Source of the DNA: Ruminococcaceae bacterium UBA6416
GTDB taxonomy: Bacteria > Bacillota > Clostridia > Oscillospirales > Acutalibacteraceae
Assembly: GCA_002438505.1 (NCBI GenBank)
Contig: DJPI01000001.1
Coordinates: 1-17,589 of the forward strand
Length of the DNA stretch: 17,589 nt
Direction of reading: 5' to 3'
Below the pieces are notes generated by a model. That model was not told the DNA's origin and made no database searches. It saw only the letters and a list, made by a program, of their open reading frames with translations. Of this stretch, positions 1-5,868 are shown one piece after another. Position numbers and translations under genes: made by a program. The first letter of the stretch is position 1, and each line of letters opens with the position of its first letter.

Positions 1-215
1 TTCCAGCTTGACCATCCCATCGGCGGAGTGAGTGCAACACCATTGTCATAGCCATGCTCAGACTTTTCATTGATGCACACCTTATGAAGCAGTCTTTTTG
101 CCTCGCAAAGCGGACAGAATTTTTTTGTTTTCATTCCCACTGCGGCCGCGGTTGTTGCCGCTGCGGCTGCGGTTGCGGCGACCCCGACAGCAGCTTTTTT
201 AAAATTAATTTTCAT
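1..215 (-). CDS. GH27-type alpha-galactosidase, N-terminal part only (cut by window edge)
   Basis: The reading frame starts at ATG 213-215, five bases after an AGGAGG site (221-226), and runs off the left edge after about 71 codons. Residues 1-25 are a short basic stretch followed by an Ala/Thr-rich hydrophobic run, which could be a signal or membrane anchor. Then come a CPLC motif and the segment NGVALTPPMGWSSW, the typical first strand of the glycoside hydrolase family 27 barrel (alpha-galactosidase/melibiase). Such enzymes remove terminal alpha-galactosyl groups from oligosaccharides. The catalytic aspartates lie beyond the window, so activity cannot be judged. It lies 20 bases after the AEC transporter gene on the same strand, so co-transcription is likely. 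The family call rests only on the N-terminal motif; a related clan GH-D family such as GH36 is an alternative. Confidence 0.72.
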   Translation of the reverse strand, partial: MKINFKKAAVGVAATAAAAATTAAAVGMKTKKFCPLCEAKRLLHKVCINEKSEHGYDNGVALTPPMGWSSW

Positions 216-235
216 ATGTTCCTCCTATTAATTCA

Positions 236-1252
236 TTATAACAATGCAAAGCTTCTTAAAACAAAGACGGTCAGAAAAACGGAGAAAAGTGAGATGATGC
301 TTGTCCAGACAACAAGCTGTGTTGCAAGCTGATCATCTCCGCCGATTTCGCCAACCATTACGGCGCTTGAAACGGCAACGGGAGAGCCGAAAACGGAAAT
401 GAACGCCGGAAGCTCATTTCCGGTAACAGGAAAAAGAAAAAACTTTTTTGAAAGCAGAAGTGCAATGCCGATTCCGAGAACGGGAGCCGCAAAGTTTCTG
501 AGCAAAACACCAAGGGTAATCTGCTTGCGCAGAGATTTCACGGCGGAAAAATCAAACCTTGCACCAAGAACAACAAGCGCAAGCGGCGATGCAATTTTTC
601 CGGCGCTTAAAAGCGCGCTATACAAAAACGGAAGATTGTTTTTAATTGTGAAAACAGGAGCAGAATCCGCGCCTTGTGGCAAAAGTGAACGGACAAGCAA
701 AACAACTGCGCCGCAGGCAACGCCGATAATCAGCGGATTCTGAACGGTTTTTTTGGCCGTGCTCAAAAAGGACGGCTTTTTGTTGTTCTCATCGGCATAT
801 CTCGAAAGGCAGAAAACCGCAAGGGTATTAAAAAGCGGAATCGCTATTGCCGAAAGGAGAGAGGCAAACGCAAGCGCTTCGGCGCCACCGAGGGACTGCG
901 CAAGCGGTATTCCGACAATGGCGTGATTCGAGCGGAATGAGCACTGCATTATAACACCCTTCTGGCTGCGCTTTTTAATAAAAACGCGGCTGCAGAACAC
1001 ACCAACCGCCAAAAAGAGCAGAACGGCAAAAACGCTGTAAACAGCAGCACGCCAGTTCACAGAACCGAGCGATTTTATTTCATAAACATTGCAAAAGAGC
1101 ATTATCGGCAAAAAGACCTTAAAAACAAGGCTGTTGGCCTTTTTGAAAAAATCATCGTCTGCAAAATGAACCTTTTTAAGTATTATGCCGAGAATCACAA
1201 GAAGAAGAATCGGTGCAACGGCATTAAACGCGAAAACAAAAACGTCAAACAA
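236..1252 (-). CDS. AEC (auxin efflux carrier) family transporter
   Basis: A 338-residue, very hydrophobic protein with about ten predicted membrane segments in two halves, as in the AEC/BART superfamily of secondary carriers. The N-terminus (NAVAPILLLVILGIILKK), the early FLPIMLFCNVYE segment and the SNHAIVGIPLAQSLGG region match the family pattern. AEC proteins in bacteria export or import small organic anions such as malate or malonate; the substrate cannot be told from sequence. Translation most likely starts at TTG (1250-1252). AGGAAG lies about six bases upstream and overlaps the end of trmO, whose stop is at 1267, so the two genes are probably translated from one message. The alpha-galactosidase follows directly, but an AEC protein is not a sugar carrier, so a functional link is uncertain. 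Confidence 0.85.
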   Translation of the reverse strand: MFDVFVFAFNAVAPILLLVILGIILKKVHFADDDFFKKANSLVFKVFLPIMLFCNVYEIKSLGSVNWRAAVYSVFAVLLFLAVGVFCSRVFIKKRSQKGVIMQCSFRSNHAIVGIPLAQSLGGAEALAFASLLSAIAIPLFNTLAVFCLSRYADENNKKPSFLSTAKKTVQNPLIIGVACGAVVLLVRSLLPQGADSAPVFTIKNNLPFLYSALLSAGKIASPLALVVLGARFDFSAVKSLRKQITLGVLLRNFAAPVLGIGIALLLSKKFFLFPVTGNELPAFISVFGSPVAVSSAVMVGEIGGDDQLATQLVVWTSIISLFSVFLTVFVLRSFALL

Positions 1253-1266
1253 AACTATCTTCCTTT

Positions 1267-2013
1267 TTAATCTGACTGTTTTTCGGTCACATTGCAGACT
1301 GTGAGAACCGTGCCCTCAACGGTAAAAGCAATTTCAAAGCCGGAAAACATCATGTAATACATCCTGCCCTTTCCGTTCTGATATCCCGGACGGGGATCAA
1401 ATGAGAGCGCTTCGGTAAGGCCGGGCAAAAGCTCATTCGAGAAAGAAGAAGGCAGTTCGCACCGAAACTCAACATCAAGCTTTTTTTGAACAAGCTCTTG
1501 CGCAAAACCGCCAACGGCTTCCGGGTGAGAATCGGTATAGGGAAGATACGGCTTCACGTCATAAATCGGCGTATTGTCCATCAAATCCGCTCCGCTGACG
1601 GAAAGTGAAATCCGGCCGTCCTTTTCCCTTTCAATTTTTTCAAGCTTGACGCAGGAGAGCGCAAGGTTGTTCGGCCTGAACGGCGAACGTGTTGCAAAAA
1701 CACCCATGCGGCGGTTCCCGCCGAGCTTCGGCGGACGGACCGTTGGAGAAAAGCTGCTGCTTTGAACATCGGAAAATTTCCAAATGAGCCAGAGATGAGA
1801 AAAACCGTCAAGGCCTCTGAAAGCCTCCAAAACGGAAAACTCTTTTTCAAAGACAACCTTTGAAACGGTGCTTTTTGAAAGTCCGCTTTGACGCGGTATT
1901 CCGAATTTTTCCGAAAACGGAGAACGGATATGCGCAATAACCTGTATCTCATCCTTTTCCATGCCGCCAAGCTCACACCTTTCAACCGAAAAAATACTTG
2001 TTAATTTTAGCAT
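1267..2013 (-). CDS. trmO: tRNA (N6-threonylcarbamoyladenosine(37)-N6)-methyltransferase TrmO
   Basis: TrmO (formerly TsaA/YaeB) uses S-adenosylmethionine to N6-methylate t6A37 in certain tRNAs. The family blocks are clear: IQVIAHIRSPFSEKFGIPRQ near the N-terminus, FSHLWLIWKF, the strongly conserved PPKLGGNRRMGVFATRSPFR(PN) strand, and MDNTPIYDVKPYLPYTDS. A C-terminal part with FDPRPGYQ follows, as in full-length family members. The ATG at 2011-2013 has only a weak ribosome site and gives a 17-residue leader (MLKLTSIFSVERCELGG) not expected in the family. The in-frame ATG at 1960-1962 (MEKDEIQV) would begin right at the conserved domain; an AAGGTG lies upstream but rather far away. The start is therefore open; the product is not. 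It is the first gene of the trmO-AEC-GH27 set and is divergent from rpe. Confidence 0.9.
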   Translation of the reverse strand: MLKLTSIFSVERCELGGMEKDEIQVIAHIRSPFSEKFGIPRQSGLSKSTVSKVVFEKEFSVLEAFRGLDGFSHLWLIWKFSDVQSSSFSPTVRPPKLGGNRRMGVFATRSPFRPNNLALSCVKLEKIEREKDGRISLSVSGADLMDNTPIYDVKPYLPYTDSHPEAVGGFAQELVQKKLDVEFRCELPSSFSNELLPGLTEALSFDPRPGYQNGKGRMYYMMFSGFEIAFTVEGTVLTVCNVTEKQSD

Positions 2014-2058
2014 AAAAATTCACTCATTTCAATACCGAAAGGCTCGTTTTCGTTTGCC

Positions 2059-2087
2059 TTGATTTTTCGGCCTCTCAATGGTATAAT
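2059..2087 (+). promoter_or_regulatory. Sigma-A-type promoter for rpe
   Basis: TTGATT (2059-2064) and TATAAT (2082-2087) are separated by exactly 17 bases. The predicted start of transcription lies near 2094, giving a leader of about 65 bases before the rpe ATG. No strong hairpin is visible in that leader. Confidence 0.75.
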
Positions 2088-2160
2088 ATTGTGAAAATAT
2101 GGGAGCATTGCAGATTTTGCTTTTTCCCCGGAACCGACTTTGAATTTGAGGTGTTTATTT

Positions 2161-2808
2161 ATGATAAAAATTTCTCCGTCAATCCTTTCCTGTGACTATT
2201 CAAAAATGGGCGAGGAGTTCAAAAGAATGAAAGATTGCGGCGCGGACTGGCTGCACATTGACGTCATGGACGGTCATTTTGTTCCGAATATTACGCTCGG
2301 CGCACCCATTGTTAAATGCATGAGAAAATGCAGCGATCTTGTTTTTGACGTTCATCTCATGATAAGCGACCCCAAAAAATATATCCCCGACTTTGTCAAA
2401 GCCGGGGCCGATATCATAACCTTCCACGTTGAATCCGACTCCCCCGTTGAGGAGACGGTTGACCTCATCCGCTCTCTCGGCTGCAAAGCCGCCCTTTCCG
2501 TTAAACCAAAGACTCCCGTTGAGGTTGTTTTCCCATATCTTGACAAGCTTTCAATGGTGCTTGTCATGACGGTTGAGCCGGGCTTCGGCGGCCAGAGCTT
2601 CATGGCAGATATGATGGACAAGGTCAAGCTTTTGCGCACCGAATGCGAAAAAAGAGGGCTTGACACGGACATTCAGGTTGACGGCGGGATCAATGAGAAA
2701 AACGCCGGCCTTGCCGTTGAAAGCGGCGCAAATGTTCTTGTTGCCGGGAGTGCAATTTTCGGCTCCGCAGACCCGAAAGCAACCATCGCAAGCCTCCGAA
2801 ACCACTAA
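2161..2808 (+). CDS. rpe: Ribulose-phosphate 3-epimerase
   Basis: Interconverts D-ribulose-5-phosphate and D-xylulose-5-phosphate in the pentose phosphate pathway; cytosolic TIM barrel. The 215-residue protein is the usual family length. Visible signatures are ISPSILSCDY at the start, HIDVMDGHFVPN (residues 32-43; His32, Asp34 and Asp37 are metal/catalytic positions), DVHLMISDP with metal-ligand His65, MTVEPGFGGQSF and the QVDGGIN strand carrying the second catalytic aspartate, then the phosphate-binding VAGSAIFG. The ATG at 2161 is chosen because GAGGTG sits seven bases upstream; an in-frame TTG at 2140 lies upstream of that ribosome site and is unlikely. The gene is monocistronic: it has its own promoter and converges with the mecA-like gene only 11 bases beyond its stop. 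Confidence 0.96.
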   Translation: MIKISPSILSCDYSKMGEEFKRMKDCGADWLHIDVMDGHFVPNITLGAPIVKCMRKCSDLVFDVHLMISDPKKYIPDFVKAGADIITFHVESDSPVEETVDLIRSLGCKAALSVKPKTPVEVVFPYLDKLSMVLVMTVEPGFGGQSFMADMMDKVKLLRTECEKRGLDTDIQVDGGINEKNAGLAVESGANVLVAGSAIFGSADPKATIASLRNH

Positions 2809-2819
2809 GAAGCACCTGA

Positions 2820-3359
2820 TTACGCCGAAAGAACAAAAAGCGCGTCCTTTTCAATCAGGCATTTTCCGTATTCCAAAAGAAAAGCCAGCCGCGCTTGCGT
2901 GAGTGCCGTTTCTTCAAGATATTCAGACAGAACGCTCCTTTTCCTTTCCGAAAGGCCGGAAAGAATGAGAAAATACGTTCCATCAAAGGAAAAAAGCTTT
3001 CCGCTTTTGCTCTTCTCCCCGGTTTTTCCGAGCGCCCTTGCGCAGTCGATAAAATTGTTGATGTTTTCAGAAAAGAAGGCTGAAACTTTCTCCGCTTCTC
3101 CGGTCTTTTCTCCGGTTTTATTCTTGAAAATCATCAGGCAGCCGCCGAACGAATCCGGCATAACCTCAACCTCAAGCGAGCCGTTTTCAAAAACGGTTTT
3201 TCCGGTTTCAAGGCGGATTGTTTCAAGGATTCTTTGAACAAGCTTCCGGGTTCTTTCGTTTTTGTAATCGAGCTCTTCATAGGTGATTTCGCTTTTTGAA
3301 AGATCTTCTTTTGAAAGCTCAACAAGAATGCTTTTTTCGTCAATGGCATCAATTTTCAT
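2820..3359 (-). CDS. mecA: MecA-like adaptor protein (ClpC adaptor family)
   Basis: MecA proteins deliver substrates to the ClpC AAA+ unfoldase; in Bacillus they control competence. The protein shows the two-domain MecA plan. The N-terminal part (MKIDAIDEKSILVELSKEDL, then ITYEELDYKNERTRKLVQRILE) fits the substrate-binding domain. The C-terminal part (FIDCARAL, KLFSFDGTYFLIL, LLEYGKCLIEKDAL) fits the ClpC-binding domain. The linker is short, so the whole is about 179 residues, smaller than Bacillus MecA (about 218) but similar to clostridial relatives. Two starts are possible: ATG 3363-3365, only three bases after AAGGAG, and ATG 3357-3359, nine bases after it. The second gives the usual MKI start and is preferred. 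Sequence identity to the family is low, so the specific partner and substrates are inferred. Confidence 0.75.
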   Translation of the reverse strand: MKIDAIDEKSILVELSKEDLSKSEITYEELDYKNERTRKLVQRILETIRLETGKTVFENGSLEVEVMPDSFGGCLMIFKNKTGEKTGEAEKVSAFFSENINNFIDCARALGKTGEKSKSGKLFSFDGTYFLILSGLSERKRSVLSEYLEETALTQARLAFLLEYGKCLIEKDALFVLSA

Positions 3360-3396
3360 CTTCATTTTCTCCTTATGTAGTTTAATCCTCGCTTAA

Positions 3397-3425
3397 ATAA
3401 TACTACTCTCTTTGTAAATAATCAA
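3397..3425 (-). promoter_or_regulatory. Sigma-A-type promoter for the mecA-like gene
   Basis: On the minus strand TTGATT (3420-3425) is followed after 17 bases by TATTAT (3397-3402), about 40 bases before the start codon. The promoter of the divergent rnf operon must lie in the same roughly 100-base gap, but I could not identify a convincing one. Confidence 0.65.
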
Positions 3426-3468
3426 TGAACAAAATATGGCAACGCTTTGCCTTCCGGGAGGTGACACC

Positions 3469-4461
3469 TTGAAAGAGCAGAAAAAGAAGCCGTCCCTTTC
3501 CTTCGGAAATCCGGCTTTTAAATATAACTTTGACATTTGCCTTGTTGCGGTCTTTTTGCTTTGTGCCGCATTCTTTCAAAACGGTGTTGCCGCGCTTATT
3601 CAGACTGCCGTCTGCGTGTCAGTGAGTTGTTTTTGTGAATATTTTTCATTCAGGTTTATCCTCAGTGCAAAAAAGCCGCTTTCCGACCTTGATGCGGTGA
3701 AAAACGGCCTTTTAATCTCTCTGCTTTTGCCGGCAAGTGCTCCGCTTTATATCGGCGCCGCGGCGTCCTGCTTTGCCTGCCTTGTCTGCAAGCTTCCTTT
3801 CGGCTCGGGCAAAAACGCTCCCTTTGTTCCTTCTGCGGCGGCCGTTTGCTTTTCGTCGCTCTGTTTTCCGCAGTATGTTTTTGCCTGCCCGATGCAGAGT
3901 CAAAATCTCTTTGAAGCGGTTTTTTCTGACTCAGAAAGCTTTTTAAAGGGCACAAGCCTTCTTGATATGCTTTCTCAGGGTACGGGGCTGAGGCTCAACA
4001 CTTTTTCCGTTACCGCGCTTCTTTCCGGCTCATATCCGTCTGCGGCTGGAACCGCCTGTGTTCTCGGCCTTGCCGCCGCGGCTATATATCTTGCGCTGAG
4101 AAAAAGAAAAACGCTCCTTGTTTCCGCCGGATTCGTTTTGGTGTGCGCAATATATGCTTTTGTTTTTCCGCGCATCGCCTCCGGAAGGCTTATTTCCGTT
4201 ATTATGGAGCTTTGCGCCGGGTCTTTGCTTTTTACGGCGATGCTTGTTGCACCCGACCCGGCAACCGCACCGGAAAGCACTCTTAAAATGCTTCTCTATG
4301 GCGCAACGGCAGGAATAATCTGTATGCTCTTGCGCACGTTTTTGAAAAATATCGATGCACCCTGTCTTGCAGTCATGATAGTTAATGCCGCCTCTCCCGT
4401 TTTTTTGAACAGGAAAAAGAAGCAGGTTCAAAACAGGGAAAAAGGGAGGGTCGGCGCATGA
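3469..4461 (+). CDS. rnfD: RnfD-like membrane subunit (divergent)
   Basis: A 330-residue polytopic membrane protein of the NqrB/RnfD family. In Rnf complexes RnfD is an ion-translocating subunit carrying covalently bound FMN. Family landmarks are DAVKNGLLISLLLPASAPLY, CKLPFGSGKNAPFVPSA (compare GK-fGGLG-N-FNPA), LLSGSYPSAAGTACVLGLAA (compare G-ipGs-GEtSala) and the C-terminal MELCAGSLLFTAMLVAPDP(ATAP). TTG at 3469-3471 is chosen as start because GGGAGG ends seven bases before it; the in-frame ATG at 3436 has no ribosome site. The region that normally holds SGAT, the flavin attachment motif, reads KGTSLL around residues 160-165, so FMN attachment is doubtful. The stop overlaps the next start by four bases (ATGA), showing translational coupling. 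No rnfC lies upstream and no rnfG follows, unlike the clostridial order CDGEAB. Confidence 0.82.
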   Translation: MKEQKKKPSLSFGNPAFKYNFDICLVAVFLLCAAFFQNGVAALIQTAVCVSVSCFCEYFSFRFILSAKKPLSDLDAVKNGLLISLLLPASAPLYIGAAASCFACLVCKLPFGSGKNAPFVPSAAAVCFSSLCFPQYVFACPMQSQNLFEAVFSDSESFLKGTSLLDMLSQGTGLRLNTFSVTALLSGSYPSAAGTACVLGLAAAAIYLALRKRKTLLVSAGFVLVCAIYAFVFPRIASGRLISVIMELCAGSLLFTAMLVAPDPATAPESTLKMLLYGATAGIICMLLRTFLKNIDAPCLAVMIVNAASPVFLNRKKKQVQNREKGRVGA

Positions 4462-5252
4462 AAGATAAAAACGATTCTTCAAAACTCAGCCTATCCCTTG
4501 TCGTCCTTAAGGGCGGCTTCATTCATAATCCGGTGCTCACGCAGGTTCTTGGCGTCTGTCCGATTGCTGCGGCCGCAACAACAACCAAAAATGCTGTCGT
4601 GCTTTCGGTTGTTTTCACCTTTGCGGTTGTTCTTTGCGAGCTTGTTTCCTCGCTTGCACTCAAAAAGGCTGCACGCAACGTCCGCGTCTGCTTATACTGC
4701 CTTTTGGCGAGCATTCCGACCATTCTTTCAATGAGCCTCTTTGGAGGAAAAACGGCTTCGGCTCTCGGCGCTTTTCTTCCGCTGATTTCCGTCAATGCAA
4801 TCATTGTTGTCCGCTGCGAAAAATTTGCGGTCAAGACGAATGTCCGCGGTGCGCTTTTTGATTCTCTTGCCTGTTCGGCAGGATTTTCGGCCGTTGCGCT
4901 CATAACAGGCCTTTTGAGAGAGCTTCTTTCTTCCGGCTCGGTGTTTTCTTTAAAGATTTCGGCGCTTCCCGTTTTTTCCGCCTTTGCGCTTCCGTTCGGC
5001 GGACTTGTTATCCTCGGCCTTCTTGCTGCGGTGCAAAAAGCGATTGTTATGAAACGCTTTGAAAACGAGTCACACGAAACATTCAACTTTTCAAAAATTT
5101 ATGAAAAGCCGGTGCTTCATGACCCGGGACTTGGTATCCGAAAAAGCAAAAAGGAAAAAGTGTCAAAACCGGACACCGCCAAACACGACAATATCCGGCC
5201 GAGACATTCAGACCGGGAAATTTCCTTCACCAACGAAACGGAGGAAAAATGA
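4458..5252 (+). CDS. rnfE: RnfE-like membrane subunit with C-terminal extension
   Basis: A 264-residue member of the RnfA/RnfE/NqrD/NqrE family with six expected membrane helices. Recognisable blocks are GGFIHNPVLTQVLGVCPIAA (residues 19-38), LGAFLPLISVNAIIVVRCEK (103-122) and ITGLLRELLSSG (149-160), equivalent to the family's NPvlvqlLGlCP, LGifiPLIvvNCiilgRae and gaiRElLG-G. Cys34 of the first half is kept. The second cluster cysteine, expected in VNC, is Ala114, with a cysteine six residues later (Cys120). From about residue 194 there is a 70-residue hydrophilic tail rich in Lys, Asp, Glu and Ser that normal RnfE (about 200-230 residues) lacks. The gene overlaps rnfD by four bases and is followed by the rnfA-like gene one base after its stop. 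Confidence 0.85.
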   Translation: MKDKNDSSKLSLSLVVLKGGFIHNPVLTQVLGVCPIAAAATTTKNAVVLSVVFTFAVVLCELVSSLALKKAARNVRVCLYCLLASIPTILSMSLFGGKTASALGAFLPLISVNAIIVVRCEKFAVKTNVRGALFDSLACSAGFSAVALITGLLRELLSSGSVFSLKISALPVFSAFALPFGGLVILGLLAAVQKAIVMKRFENESHETFNFSKIYEKPVLHDPGLGIRKSKKEKVSKPDTAKHDNIRPRHSDREISFTNETEEK

Positions 5253-5253
5253 A

Positions 5254-5844
5254 ATGAATGTTTTTTCTTCATTGCTTGTTTCCGCGCTATATGCGATGCT
5301 TTTACAGAACCTTGTTCTCTCTTCCGCATACGGAGTAAGCGAAAGTATCAGGATTGCAAGGACGCCGAAGCATCTTTTAATGTATGCGGCTTCTGTTTTG
5401 TTTTATACTCTTTCCGCCTCTCTTGCCTGCATTGCGGCAGACAAGGCAGGACTTATGGAAAACGTCAGCCTCCCCGTTCACATTGCAATTTATACATTTA
5501 TTCTTTGCGTGATATATCTCATCAGCTCGCTTTTCTCCATTCTTGTTCTCAAGGCTGACAAAAAGTATATGAACTCGCTGGGAATCTGCGCGTTCAACAC
5601 TCTTGTTCTTTCCGTTCCAATCATCAACTTCAAAGCCAACCACACTGTTTTTGAAGCCGCAGGAACTGCGGTCGGAGCCGCCGGGGCTTTTGTTCTTTCC
5701 GTTCTTCTTATAAACGGCGCAATGCGCTTTTTGCAAAGCAAAGACATTCCAAAGGTTTTCAAAGGAACGCCTGCTCTTTTCATCTATGTTTCGCTTCTGT
5801 CCCTCATGCTTTCGTGCCTTTCGGGCGGAGCATTGTTTGTTTAA
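5254..5844 (+). CDS. rnfA: RnfA-like membrane subunit without cluster cysteines
   Basis: A 196-residue hydrophobic protein with about six membrane segments, the size of RnfA. The first helix (LYAMLLQNLVLSSAYGVSES) aligns with the RnfA helix that reads NNFVL-qfLGiCPf, and SLGICAFNTLVLSVPIIN aligns with yLPLITTNCAVLGVAL. Both cysteines that bind the RnfA-RnfE [2Fe-2S] cluster in known complexes are replaced: Ser29 and Thr116. The start is ATG 5254-5256, one base after the rnfE stop and nine bases after GGAGG (5240-5244). The same frame stays open leftwards through rnfE, but that upstream part is only readthrough of the alternate frame. No rnfB follows. Because the signature residues are lost, the assignment rests on size, topology, partial motifs and position, and is less sure than for rnfE. 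Confidence 0.7.
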   Translation: MNVFSSLLVSALYAMLLQNLVLSSAYGVSESIRIARTPKHLLMYAASVLFYTLSASLACIAADKAGLMENVSLPVHIAIYTFILCVIYLISSLFSILVLKADKKYMNSLGICAFNTLVLSVPIINFKANHTVFEAAGTAVGAAGAFVLSVLLINGAMRFLQSKDIPKVFKGTPALFIYVSLLSLMLSCLSGGALFV

Positions 5845-5868
5845 GTAACCACTGCTTGAAGGAAGGCT

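Noticed and set aside
54..332. Cys-rich plus-strand open frame of 92 codons
   Set aside because: It is antisense to the start of the GH27 gene and the end of the AEC gene; the Cys/Gly-rich run is the reverse reading of the alanine-rich leader.
3437..3455. Small GGCAA/TTGCC hairpin before the rnfD ribosome site
   Set aside because: Only five base pairs, no U-run and no second conformer; likely chance.
3436..3468. ATG start for rnfD at 3436
   Set aside because: It has no ribosome site upstream, and its extra residues include the GGGAGGTGA site that serves the TTG at 3469.
5059..5253. Possible N-terminal extension of the rnfA-like gene over the rnfE tail
   Set aside because: The frame is open but starts without a ribosome site inside rnfE, encodes a non-family Lys/Arg-rich peptide, and a proper site and start exist at 5240-5256.
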